Below are positions 48,303 to 56,799 of a stretch of DNA of 64,000 bases, one piece after another. This DNA is from Streptomyces sp. Ru72 (GTDB lineage Bacteria; Actinomycetota; Actinomycetes; Streptomycetales; Streptomycetaceae). Below the pieces are notes generated by a model, which worked only from the letters and a program-made list of their open reading frames with translations, searched no databases and had not been told where the DNA came from. The position numbers and the translations under genes were made by a program. Every line of letters starts with the position of its first letter. The first letter of the stretch is position 1. Location: assembly GCF_002920635.1 (NCBI RefSeq), contig NZ_PQSR01000003.1, positions 1-64,000 of the forward strand, read 5' to 3'.

Positions 48303-50261
48303 TTACGCCGGGGTCCACTTCTGGTTGTCGCCGCCGTTGCAGGACCACAGGACGAGGTTCGTGCCGTTGGACGTGGCCGCGTTGTAGGCGTCCAGGCACA
48401 GGCCCGCGTTGACGTTCGTGATCGTGCCGTCCGAGTTGACGTTCCACTTCTGGTTGGTCTGGCCGTTGCAGTCCCAGATGACGGCCTTGGTGCCGTTGGA
48501 GGTGCCGGAGTTGTAGGCGTCCAGGCACTTGTTGCCGTACACGACCAGCTCCTTGCGGGAGGTGTACGTCCAGGACTGGTTCTGGCCGCCGTTGCAGTCC
48601 CACAGCTGGGCCTGGGTGCCGTTGGTGATGGTGTTGTTGTCGATGTCCAGGCAGCGGCCGGACTGCTTGCCGATGTACAGGGCGCCGTTCGCGCCGGGCA
48701 GCGGCCGGACCGTGATCGAGTCGAGGGTCGGAGCGCCGGAGAAGGCGAGGGTGTTGGCGGAGCCCTTCGACAAGGAGACGGCGACCGAGATCGTGCCGGG
48801 GCCGGCGCCGGTCGGCGGGAAGGAGACCGTCGTGGCGTTCTGGCCGTTGACCTGGAGCGTGGCCTTGCGGGCGGTCGAGGTGCTGTTGGTGTAGGAGACG
48901 TCGACGGTCTGCAGGCCGGTGCTCGCTGCGGCCACGCCGCTGAAGCCCGACGTGCCGGTGTAGGTGCTGCTCGCGGCCTCCGTGCCGCCGGTGACCGTGA
49001 GCATCACCGAGCCGCCGGCCGGAACGCTGGTGGTGTAACTCGTGCCGTACGAGCCGACGTTCTGCCGCGCCCACAGGTCACGGACGGTAGCGCTCGCGTT
49101 GGTCAGGCCGAGGTCGGACCAGCGGACGGTCATGTTCTGCGCGGTGGACGTGCGGTTGAGGAGGACGACGGCGCGGTTGCCGGTGCCGGACAGGACCTTG
49201 CCGTACACCTGGAGCCCGGTGGTGTCCTCGGCGACCTTGACGCCCTGGAGGCCGCGCGTGTCCTGGTCGACGGCGATGACCTCTGGGTTCTTGAGGATGT
49301 CGGCCGTCTCGGTGGTCATGGTCGCGAGGTTGTTGCCGGCGAGCAGCGGGGCGCCGGAGATGGCCCACAGGTTCATGTGGGTGCGGTTCTGGGCGGCGTT
49401 GAAGCCGTTCATGCCGACGATCAGCATGTCGGCGTCGTTGTAGTAGCCGGTGTGCTGGGCGGTGGGGTGCAGGTTCCTGTCGTAGTTGGTCAGGAGTCTG
49501 CTCATGGACGCCTGCTCGCCGTAGAAGATGATGTCGTCGTTGGTCCGCCACATCGCGCCCTGGCCCGGGGCCCAGTTCCACGTGTTCTGCCGGCCCCAGT
49601 TGCACAGCGACAGGGTCATCGGGCGGCCGGTGGTGGCCGTGGCCCTGCCGATCGCGTCGCTGATGGCCTGGTACGTCGACTTCGCGTCGAGTCCCTCCCT
49701 CTCACCGCCGCACCAGTCGACCTTGACGAAGTCGAAGCCCCACTTGGAGAACTGGAGGAAGTCCTGGTCGTAGTGGCCCTCGCTGCCGGAGCCGGGCGCG
49801 GCGGGGCGGCCGGTCGGGTAGTAATAGCCGCAGCCGTCCTTGCCGGCGTCGGTGTAGATGCCCGCCTTCAGGCCCTTGCTGTGAATGTAGTCGGCGATGG
49901 CCTTCATGCCGCCCGGCCACTCCGTCTCGTCGACGGTGATGGTGCCGGCGCTGTCGCGGGTGCCCTGCCACCAGCCCTCGTCGATGTTGATGTACTGGTA
50001 ACCGGCCGCCGGCAGGCCCGCGGCGACGAACGCGTCGACCTGCTGCTTGATGACGTTGTAGTCGATCTTCGCGGCGAAGCTGTTCCAGGAGGCCCAGCCC
50101 ATGGGGGCGGTGGGCACGGGGATCTGGCGGGGTGCGGTGGCCGCCGCGGCGGACGTGGGCTCGGCGAAGAGGAGGGCGGCCGTCGCGGTGAGGGCGAGGG
50201 CGAGGAGGCGTGCGGCGCGGGTTCTGGAGCGGTGGAGGAGGTGCCGTGGTGGGGGGAACAT
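48303..50261 (-). CDS. Secreted alpha-galactosidase (GH27) with ricin-type lectin domain
   Basis: This is a 652-residue extracellular enzyme. There is a signal peptide (1 to about 38). The GH27 catalytic barrel starts APMGWASWNSF (52-62) and has INIDEGWW, the nucleophile Asp182 in FVKVDWCGG and the acid/base Asp in RTNDD (about 242). An all-beta linker domain of about 110 residues (CBM35/NPCBM-like) follows. The C-terminal ricin B lectin (CBM13, about 523-652) has three QxW repeats (QNQSW, TNQKW, DNQKW) with CLD motifs. It releases terminal alpha-galactose from plant galactomannans or raffinose-type sugars. ATG at 50261 follows AGGAG. Confidence 0.93.
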   Translation of the reverse strand: MFPPPRHLLHRSRTRAARLLALALTATAALLFAEPTSAAAATAPRQIPVPTAPMGWASWNSFAAKIDYNVIKQQVDAFVAAGLPAAGYQYINIDEGWWQGTRDSAGTITVDETEWPGGMKAIADYIHSKGLKAGIYTDAGKDGCGYYYPTGRPAAPGSGSEGHYDQDFLQFSKWGFDFVKVDWCGGEREGLDAKSTYQAISDAIGRATATTGRPMTLSLCNWGRQNTWNWAPGQGAMWRTNDDIIFYGEQASMSRLLTNYDRNLHPTAQHTGYYNDADMLIVGMNGFNAAQNRTHMNLWAISGAPLLAGNNLATMTTETADILKNPEVIAVDQDTRGLQGVKVAEDTTGLQVYGKVLSGTGNRAVVLLNRTSTAQNMTVRWSDLGLTNASATVRDLWARQNVGSYGTSYTTSVPAGGSVMLTVTGGTEAASSTYTGTSGFSGVAAASTGLQTVDVSYTNSTSTARKATLQVNGQNATTVSFPPTGAGPGTISVAVSLSKGSANTLAFSGAPTLDSITVRPLPGANGALYIGKQSGRCLDIDNNTITNGTQAQLWDCNGGQNQSWTYTSRKELVVYGNKCLDAYNSGTSNGTKAVIWDCNGQTNQKWNVNSDGTITNVNAGLCLDAYNAATSNGTNLVLWSCNGGDNQKWTPA

Positions 50262-50285
50262 GCGGCTCCTAGCGTGATCGATGCG

Positions 50286-50297
50286 TCGAAATATCGA
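50286..50297. promoter_or_regulatory. Possible operator upstream of the alpha-galactosidase
   Basis: TCGAAATATCGA (50286-50297) is an interrupted palindrome in an AT-rich patch 25-36 bases before the start codon. Further TCGA boxes sit nearby. LacI or ROK repressors often bind such sites at glycosidase genes; the protein is unknown here. Confidence 0.35.
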
Positions 50298-50357
50298 ACG
50301 AGGATCGACAAACCGAACGTGATGGCGCGCCGAACGTAGAGCCGGGGGAGGAGGAAG

Positions 50358-50928
50358 TCAACGGGTGCGGCAGGAGCGGGACTTGTCGGTGGCTCCGGTT
50401 TCCTCCGTTCCGGTGCCGCCGGTGCCGCCGGTGCCGTGAGGAGCAGTAAGCGGGCGTCGGTAGCGGATGCCGGGGCGGCCGGCCACAACGGTGTCCCCGA
50501 CCGCGGTGAAGCCGTTGCGTTCGAGGACGGTTCGGGACGCCGCGTTGTCGCAGGTGGTGACCGCGGCGAGGGCGGTGAGTCCGTACGCCGAGGCGGCCAG
50601 CCGGCACACTCCGCGACCGCGGCGCCGGCCGCACCCCGGCCGGCGGCGCGTTCGCCGATGCGGTAGGCGAGTTCGGCGCATCCGTCCTCGACGTCGACGA
50701 GGTTGACCCGGCCGATCAGGGACCCCTGCTCGTCCGTCACGACGTGGAAGTGGCACATACCGGCGTCCTGTTCGGCGAGGAGCGACCGGTGGCGGACGGC
50801 GAACTCGGCGAAGTACGCATCCCACGGTCCGACACGGTGCGGGTGAAGTACGCCCGGTTCTCCCGCTCGAAGGCCAGCAGGGCATCGGCGTGGTCGGCCC
50901 GCAGCCGCTCCGGCTTCACCATGGCCAC
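50358..50928 (-). pseudogene. GNAT acetyltransferase, broken by two frameshifts
   Basis: Three consecutive reading frames encode parts of one RimJ-like acetyltransferase: MAMVKPERLRADHADALLAF; then FHVVTDEQGSLIGRVNLVDV and AYRIGERAAGRGAAGAAVAE; then VCRLAASAYGLTALAAVTT with NAASRTVLERNGFTAVG. The breaks are near 50821-50823 (a CCC run) and near 50609. One extra base at each restores a full-length protein of about 190 residues. It is a real pseudogene or a consensus error. It ends 14 bases before the MFS stop on the same strand. Confidence 0.75.
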
Positions 50929-50941
50929 ACGGTGGGGCCGC

Positions 50942-52444
50942 TCAGTCCTTGAGCACGGGGAATTTCCGCGGGGCCACGAACAGCAGCACCAGGAACGCCG
51001 CCGCGGCCGCGCACGAAGCGCCCAGGTACACGGCGTGCACCGCGTCCGCGATCGCCCGGCGGGTCGCCTCCGGTGTGGTGCCCGCGTTCAGGCCACGCGT
51101 CACCGCGTCCAGATGGCCCGACCCGCCCAGGCGGGAGGCCAGGACCCCGTTGGCGACCGCGCCGAACACCGACGCCCCGATCGTCTGGCCGGTCTGACGG
51201 CAGAACAGGACGGACGCCGTCGTCGTCCCCCGCTCCGCCCAGCCGACCGTCGACTGCACACCCACGATCAGCGGCAGCTGGAACAGGCCCAGCGCGCCGC
51301 CCAGCAGGAGCATCAGGAGGGCCGGCTGCCAGGGCGAGCCGGGGTACGGCAGGAACGGGAACGCCAGCAGGAGCAGCGCGGCCAGGCCGATGCCCAGGAT
51401 CGCCGTGTCGCGGAAGCCGATGCGCCGGTACACGTGCTGGCTGAGCGCTGCCGACACCGGCCAGCTGAGCGTCCACACGGAGAGGACGAACCCGGCCGCC
51501 ACCGGGGCGAGACCGAGCACCGCCTGCGCGTACGTCGGCAGGAAGACCGACGGGGCCACCATCAGCAGCCCCAGCGCGCCGAGCGCCAGATTGACCGCGG
51601 CGATCGTACGGCGCCGCCACACCCACCCCGAGATGATCGGCTCGGCCGCCCGGCGCTCCACCGCCACCACCAGCGCGACCAGCGCGAGCCCCGTCCCGAA
51701 CAGCGCCAGCGACGGCGCCGACAGCCACGGCCAGGCCACCCCGCCCTGCACCAGCGCCGTCAGCAGCACGCCCCCGCACGCGAACACCGCGAGGGCGCCC
51801 GCCCAGTCGATGCGGGGGCGCGGGCGCGACTCCCTGTTCGGCTCGTGCAGACGGCGGACGATCAGCCACAGCGCGACCATCCCGATCGGCAGGTTGAGCA
51901 GGAAGATCCACCGCCAGTCCGCGTAGGCGGCGAGCACCCCGCCGAGCCCCGGGCCCGCCACCGCGGACACGGCCCACACCGTGGACAGCTTCGCCTGGAT
52001 CTTCGGGCGCTCCTTCAGCGGATACAGGTCGGCTGCGAGCGTCTGCACCGTGCCCTGCAGGGCGCCGCCGCCCAGGCCCTGCACGATGCGGAACGCGATC
52101 AGCGCGCCCATGCTCCAGGCGAGCGCGCACAACAGCGAGCCCAGCAGGAAGACGGAGGCGCCCGCGATCAGCACCGGCTTGCGGCCGAAGGTGTCGGACA
52201 GCTTGCCGTAGACGGGCAGCGTCACCGTCACGGCCAGCAGATAGCCGGAGAACAGCCACGAGAAGACGGAGAATCCGCCGAGGTCGCCCACGATCTGCGG
52301 TACGGCCGTCGAGACGATGGTCGCGTCCAGCGCGGCCAGCGCCATCGTCAGCATCAGCGCGGCGACGACGGCCCCGCGGTGCCGTGTCGCGTCCTGGGTG
52401 CGGCCGCCCGCGGCGGCCCGTATGTCCGTCTCCCCCTGGTCCAC
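50942..52444 (-). CDS. MFS exporter, DHA2 (EmrB/QacA) family, 14 TM
   Basis: This 500-residue drug:proton antiporter-like protein has 14 predicted hydrophobic helices. Motifs include DATIVSTAVPQI in TM1 (motif D1, residues about 40-51), the loop 2-3 motif GKLSDTFGRKPVL, and the motif C-like GPGLGGVLAAYADWRWIFLLNLPIG. Members export antibiotics, dyes or other amphiphiles. The GTG start at 52444 has GAGAGGA 6 bases upstream. A MerR-type dyad lies about 85 bases upstream but points toward the other strand. The substrate is unknown. Confidence 0.9.
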   Translation of the reverse strand: MDQGETDIRAAAGGRTQDATRHRGAVVAALMLTMALAALDATIVSTAVPQIVGDLGGFSVFSWLFSGYLLAVTVTLPVYGKLSDTFGRKPVLIAGASVFLLGSLLCALAWSMGALIAFRIVQGLGGGALQGTVQTLAADLYPLKERPKIQAKLSTVWAVSAVAGPGLGGVLAAYADWRWIFLLNLPIGMVALWLIVRRLHEPNRESRPRPRIDWAGALAVFACGGVLLTALVQGGVAWPWLSAPSLALFGTGLALVALVVAVERRAAEPIISGWVWRRRTIAAVNLALGALGLLMVAPSVFLPTYAQAVLGLAPVAAGFVLSVWTLSWPVSAALSQHVYRRIGFRDTAILGIGLAALLLLAFPFLPYPGSPWQPALLMLLLGGALGLFQLPLIVGVQSTVGWAERGTTTASVLFCRQTGQTIGASVFGAVANGVLASRLGGSGHLDAVTRGLNAGTTPEATRRAIADAVHAVYLGASCAAAAAFLVLLFVAPRKFPVLKD

Positions 52445-52525
52445 AGGAATCCTCTCCCGGTCGTTTCCCTGTGCACGTATCTGCCGTACGACACCCTCTC
52501 ACTCGTGGCGCCCGCCTGGGGAGAG

Positions 52526-52556
52526 TTGACCCTCACGCGACGTCAGGGTGGACAGT
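52526..52556 (+). promoter_or_regulatory. MerR-type promoter with 19-bp spacer
   Basis: TTGACC (52526-52531) and GACAGT (52551-52556) are exactly 19 bases apart, longer than the normal 17. The dyad ACCCTCACG/CGTCAGGGT (52529-52549, one mismatch) fills the spacer. That geometry is the hallmark of promoters activated by MerR-family regulators. Transcription would run rightward toward the ABC operon. No merR gene is in the window. Confidence 0.6.
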
Positions 52557-52594
52557 GGGTGGGCCGACGGGTGGAGGCAAGCCCCGAGGCCGGT

Positions 52595-52817
52595 CCACCT
52601 CGAGGTGGAGGACCCCTAGGGGTTCCTCCGTATCGGGGCCCGGGGAGGGCTCGTCCCACCGGAGGACGAGAGGGACCGGGCCCGTTCCTTAGCCTGGCTT
52701 TACGCCGCTGGGGAGCGGTCGGGGCGCACGGGGGTCGCGCCGGCCGCACCAGAGGGGGTGGGGTTTTCCCCAGCGGAAGACGGGGCCGGGCACCAGCGCG
52801 CCGGCCCCTGGGCCGGC
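52595..52817 (+). promoter_or_regulatory. Hairpin-rich leader before the ABC operon
   Basis: Five consecutive perfect or near-perfect stems occupy the 465-base gene-free gap: CCACCTCGAGGTGG (52595-52608); GGAGG-A-CCCCTAGGGG (52607-52629, with CCTCC); GGGCCCGG/CCGGGCCC (52636-52683) enclosing CTCGTCC/GGACGAG (52650-52670); TGGGG-TTTT-CCCCA (52759-52772); and GCCGGCCC-CT-GGGCCGGC (52800-52817). If transcribed from 52560 this is a 350-base structured 5' leader. Attenuation or a terminator array are both possible. No coding frame is seen. Confidence 0.45.
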
Positions 52818-52909
52818 ACCAGACTGACCGGCGTACTCATCACACCGATCGACACCGATCAGCGCACTCACGCGCATGTCATTCACTGATGGACAAAAGG
52901 GGATCAACC

Positions 52910-53698
52910 ATGACATCGGCCGTGACCATTCCCAGGCACGGGGGCACTGGAGGGCGTACGGCCGTTGCCGCGCGGGCTCGGCAGGTCGTGAAGGCGTACG
53001 GGGCGGGGGAGACCCGGGTGGTCGCCCTCGACCACGTCGACGTGGACATCGCCCGCGGCCAGTTCACCGCCATCATGGGCCCCTCGGGGTCCGGCAAGTC
53101 CACGCTGATGCACTGCCTCGCCGGGCTCGACACCGTGACGAGCGGCCAGATCCACCTCGACGAGACCGAGATCACCGGCCTGAAGGACAAGAAGCTCACC
53201 CAGCTGCGCCGGGACCGCATCGGGTTCATCTTCCAGGCGTTCAACCTGCTGCCCACCCTGAACGCGATCGAGAACATCACGCTGCCCATGGACATCGCCG
53301 GCCGCAAGCCGGACAAGGCGTGGCTGGACCGGGTCGTGGAGACCGTCGGGCTCGCCGGGCGGCTCAAGCACCGGCCCGGCCAGCTCTCCGGCGGACAGCA
53401 GCAGCGCGTGGCCGTCGCCCGCGCCCTGGCCGCCCGCCCCGAGATCATCTTCGGTGACGAGCCGACCGGAAACCTCGACTCCCGCGCGGGTGCCGAGGTG
53501 CTGGGCTTCCTGCGCCGGTCCGTGGACGAGCTCGGCCAGACCATCGTCATGGTCACGCACGACCCGGTCGCCGCCTCCTACGCCGACCGCGTGCTGTACC
53601 TGGCGGACGGCCGGATCGTCGACGAGATGCTCAAGCCGACCGCGGACACCGTCCTGGACCGCATGAAGGACTTCGACGCCCGGGGGCGCACGTCATGA
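52910..53698 (+). CDS. ABC transporter ATP-binding protein (MacB/LolD-like)
   Basis: The 262-residue ATPase is of the MacB/LolD family, which drives mechanotransmission-type exporters. It has Walker A GPSGSGKST (near residue 63), a Q-loop in FIFQAFNLLPTLNAIEN, signature LSGGQQQRVAVARAL, Walker B IIFGDEPTGNLDS and the H-loop MVTHD. The ATG at 52910 has AAAAGGGG upstream. Its stop overlaps the permease start (ATGA). It may export lipids or peptides or confer resistance; the cargo is unknown. Confidence 0.93.
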   Translation: MTSAVTIPRHGGTGGRTAVAARARQVVKAYGAGETRVVALDHVDVDIARGQFTAIMGPSGSGKSTLMHCLAGLDTVTSGQIHLDETEITGLKDKKLTQLRRDRIGFIFQAFNLLPTLNAIENITLPMDIAGRKPDKAWLDRVVETVGLAGRLKHRPGQLSGGQQQRVAVARALAARPEIIFGDEPTGNLDSRAGAEVLGFLRRSVDELGQTIVMVTHDPVAASYADRVLYLADGRIVDEMLKPTADTVLDRMKDFDARGRTS

Positions 53699-56265
53699 CC
53701 GTCCTGAAGACCTCGCTGCGCAACTTCTTCGCGCACAAGGGGCGCATGGCGCTGTCGGCCGTCGCGGTCCTGCTGTCGGTGGCGTTCGTGTGCGGCACGC
53801 TCGTGTTCACCGACACGATGAACACGACGTTCGACAAGCTGTTCGCGGTGACGGCGTCCGACGTGACCGTCTCGCCGAAGGTCGCCAAGAGCGACGAGAC
53901 CCCGCAGAGCGGCGTGCCCGAGTCGCTGCCGGCCTCGGTGCTGGACAAGGCCCGGCAGGCCGAGGGCGTCAAGTCGGTCGAGGGCGGCGTCAGTTCGATG
54001 AACGTGACCGTCGTCGACAGCGACAACGAGAACATGGGCTCCTCCACCGGCGCCCCGACGATCGCCGGCAACTGGACGAGCAACGACCTGCGGTCGATGG
54101 ACATCACGTCCGGTCACGCCCCGCGCGGGCCGACCGAGATGATGGTCGACGCCGACACCGCCGACAAGCACCACCTCAAGCTGGGCGACGAGCTGCGCAC
54201 CATCGCGCAGACAGGTGACTTCCGGGCGCGGATCGTCGGCATCGCCACCTTCAAGGTGACCAACCCCGGTGCCGCGGTGGTCTACTTCGACACCGCCACC
54301 GCGCAGCGCGAACTGCTCGGGACGACCGGCCGGTTCACGAACATCAACGTCACCGCGGCGTCCGGTGTGTCGGACGAGCAGCTGAAGCAGAACGTCACGC
54401 GGACACTTTCCGGGGCCGGGTCCTTCAAGGTCCAGACCGCCAAGGAGAACGCCGACGAGAACCGCCAGGACGTCGGTCAGTTCATGAACGTCATCAAGTA
54501 CGCCATGCTCGGCTTCGCCGGGATCGCGTTCCTGGTCGGCATCTTCCTGATCATCAACACCTTCTCGATGCTGGTCGCCCAGCGGACGCGGGAGATCGGC
54601 CTGATGCGGGCGATCGGCTCCTCCCGCCGGCAGGTCAACCGGTCCGTCCTGGTCGAGGCGCTGCTGCTGGGCGTCCTCGGGTCGGTCCTCGGCGTGGGCG
54701 CGGGTGTCGGTATCGCGATCGGCCTGATGAAGGTCATGGGCTCGATGGGCATGGACCTGTCGACGCGGGACCTGACGGTCAAGGCGACCACACCGGTGGC
54801 CGGCCTGGTCCTGGGCGTCGTCGTCACCGTCCTGGCCGCCTACCTGCCGGCCCGCCGCGCCGGCAAGGTCTCCCCGATGGCCGCCCTGCGGGACGCCGGC
54901 ACGCCGGCCGACGGCAAGGCGGGCCGGGTGCGCGCCCTGATCGGCCTCGTCCTCACCGGCGCCGGTGGCGCCGCCCTGTACGCGGCGGCCAGTGCCGACA
55001 AGGCGAGCGACGGCTCGCTCGTCCTCGGCGTCGGCGTGGTCCTGACCCTGATCGGTTTCGTGGTCATCGGCCCACTGCTGGCGGGCGGAGTGGTCCGGGT
55101 GATCAGCGCGGTGCTGCTGCGGGCCTTCGGCCCGGTGGGCCGCATGGCCGAGCGCAACGCCCTGCGCAACCCGCGCCGCACCGGCGCCACCGGCGCGGCC
55201 CTGATGATCGGCCTCGCACTGGTCGCCTGCCTCTCGGTGGTCGGCTCCTCGATGGTGGCCTCGGCCACCGGCGAGCTGGACAAGTCGGTCGGCGCGGACT
55301 TCATCGTCCAGGGCAACCAGCGCATCGTGCCGCAGGCGGAGAAGGCCATGCAGCACAGTCCGCATCTGGCGCACGTCACCCGCTATAAGATGCTCGACGC
55401 CACCCTCACCTCGCCGGACGGCAAGGCCGACGACACCGGGATCACGGCCGCGGACCCCTCGTACGCGGACGACCTGCGCCGCACGACCACCCAGGGCACC
55501 CTGTCCGCCGCCTACGGCGACGACGCGATGTCGGTCGGCTCCGACTACGCCAAGAAGCACGGCGTGCACGTCGGCGACACCATCACCGTCGCGTTCAAGG
55601 GCGGCCGGACGGCGAAGCTCAAGGTCGCGGCGATCACCAGCGACGACACCGCCCTCGACCAGGGCGCCCGCTACATGAGCATCGCCACCATGGAGAAGTA
55701 CGTACCGAAGGACAGGATCCCGCCGAACCAGATCATGTTCGCCAAGGCCGAGAAGGGCCAGGAGAAGCAGGCGTACGCGGCGCTGAAGCAGTCGATGAAG
55801 CCGTACCCGCAGTACCAGGTGCGCGACCAGACCGACTACAAGAAGGAGCTGAAGGACCAGGTCGGCCAGCTGCTCAACATGGTCTACGGCCTGCTCGCCC
55901 TCGCGATCATCGTCGCGGTCCTGGGCGTGGTGAACACGCTGGCCCTGTCGGTGGTGGAGCGGACGAGGGAGATCGGCCTGCTCAGGGCGATCGGTCTCTC
56001 CCGCCGCCAGCTGCGCCGCATGATCCGCCTGGAGTCGGTGGTGATCGCCCTCTTCGGCGCCCTGCTGGGACTCGGCCTGGGCATGGGCTGGGGCGCCACG
56101 GCCCAGAAGCTGCTCGCCCTGGAGGGCCTGAACGTCCTCCAGATCCCGTGGGGCACGATCACCGGCGTCTTCATCGCCTCGGCCTTCGTGGGCCTGTTCG
56201 CAGCCCTGATCCCGGCGTTCCGGGCGGGCCGGATGAACGTACTGAACGCCATCGCCACGGAGTAG
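53695..56265 (+). CDS. ABC transporter permease (FtsX/MacB type, two FtsX domains)
   Basis: The 856-residue permease begins with a cytoplasmic/TM1 segment (NFFAHKGRMALSAVAVLLSVAFVCGTLVF), then a large MacB-like periplasmic core of about 210 residues. The first FtsX domain (three helices; FLVGIFLIINTFSMLVAQRTREIGLMRAIGSSRRQV) and a middle pair of helices follow. A second extracytoplasmic core and the second FtsX domain ending in NTLALSVVERTREIGLLRAIGLSRRQL complete it. The duplicated layout is the actinobacterial fused form. The gene forms an operon with the ATPase, with a four-base overlap. Confidence 0.92.
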   Translation: MTVLKTSLRNFFAHKGRMALSAVAVLLSVAFVCGTLVFTDTMNTTFDKLFAVTASDVTVSPKVAKSDETPQSGVPESLPASVLDKARQAEGVKSVEGGVSSMNVTVVDSDNENMGSSTGAPTIAGNWTSNDLRSMDITSGHAPRGPTEMMVDADTADKHHLKLGDELRTIAQTGDFRARIVGIATFKVTNPGAAVVYFDTATAQRELLGTTGRFTNINVTAASGVSDEQLKQNVTRTLSGAGSFKVQTAKENADENRQDVGQFMNVIKYAMLGFAGIAFLVGIFLIINTFSMLVAQRTREIGLMRAIGSSRRQVNRSVLVEALLLGVLGSVLGVGAGVGIAIGLMKVMGSMGMDLSTRDLTVKATTPVAGLVLGVVVTVLAAYLPARRAGKVSPMAALRDAGTPADGKAGRVRALIGLVLTGAGGAALYAAASADKASDGSLVLGVGVVLTLIGFVVIGPLLAGGVVRVISAVLLRAFGPVGRMAERNALRNPRRTGATGAALMIGLALVACLSVVGSSMVASATGELDKSVGADFIVQGNQRIVPQAEKAMQHSPHLAHVTRYKMLDATLTSPDGKADDTGITAADPSYADDLRRTTTQGTLSAAYGDDAMSVGSDYAKKHGVHVGDTITVAFKGGRTAKLKVAAITSDDTALDQGARYMSIATMEKYVPKDRIPPNQIMFAKAEKGQEKQAYAALKQSMKPYPQYQVRDQTDYKKELKDQVGQLLNMVYGLLALAIIVAVLGVVNTLALSVVERTREIGLLRAIGLSRRQLRRMIRLESVVIALFGALLGLGLGMGWGATAQKLLALEGLNVLQIPWGTITGVFIASAFVGLFAALIPAFRAGRMNVLNAIATE

Positions 56266-56273
56266 CCCCCGAG

Positions 56274-56345
56274 ACGGGGAGCACGCTGACTCCCGAAACG
56301 GGGAGCACGGGCGAACCGGGCGGAGCCCGGCGCCGGGGAGCACAC
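56274..56345. repeat. Short CGGGGAGCAC direct repeats after the ABC operon
   Basis: ACGGGGAGCACG occurs at 56274-56285 and 56298-56309, and a third CGGGGAGCAC near 56334. They begin just past the permease stop codon. No known element is recognised. No gene is present in 56266-56799. Confidence 0.55.
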
Positions 56346-56502
56346 GCTCTTCGACGCCGGGCTTCTCCTGCGCCGCCCGGTCCGGCCTGAGAGTTTTCTC
56401 GCCCGCCGCCCCTGCCCTTCCCGTCCCTGGGGGCTGCGCTGCCAGGGCCCCGCGACGGCCTTGTCCTCAAACTCCCCCAAGCTCTTCGAGCAGGGAGGAC
56501 CC

Positions 56503-56615
56503 CCGGAGGGGCTGGAATTCAGCCCCTCCGGCGTTTGAGGAGCGGGGGTCCGGGGGCCGGCCCCCGGATGGGGTCTGGGGCGGAGCCCCTGGTGGGGTTG
56601 AAGGGGCGGAGCCCC
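56503..56615. repeat. REP-like Streptomyces intergenic repeat cluster
   Basis: CCGGAGGGGCT/AGCCCCTCCGG around GGAATTC (56503-56531), then a GC-rich palindrome (56549-56568), and GGGGCGGAGCCCC twice (56577-56589, 56603-56615). I recognise this composite (CAGCCCCTCCGGCGTTTGAGG followed by GGGGCGGAGCCCC units) as a dispersed intergenic repeat of Streptomyces chromosomes. It lies between the ABC operon and mfd and may act as a terminator. Confidence 0.6.
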
Positions 56616-56799
56616 TGAGGACGGGAAGGGTAGCGGCGGCGGGGGCGAATACCATCCGACGCCCGCACCCAGCGACCGGCCGGACGTTGTCCACAGCCCC
56701 GACGGTCACCCGCCCGGCGTCGTAGGCTGGACAACCCCGGCCCCAGAAAATCTCGCGGCCGGGTGTTCGTGTTGCCCACCCCGGGACGGATGCCCCTCC

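Noticed and set aside
53578..56343. 921-residue reverse frame opposite the ABC permease
   Set aside because: No recognisable domain, histidine/aspartate-rich shadow of a real permease.
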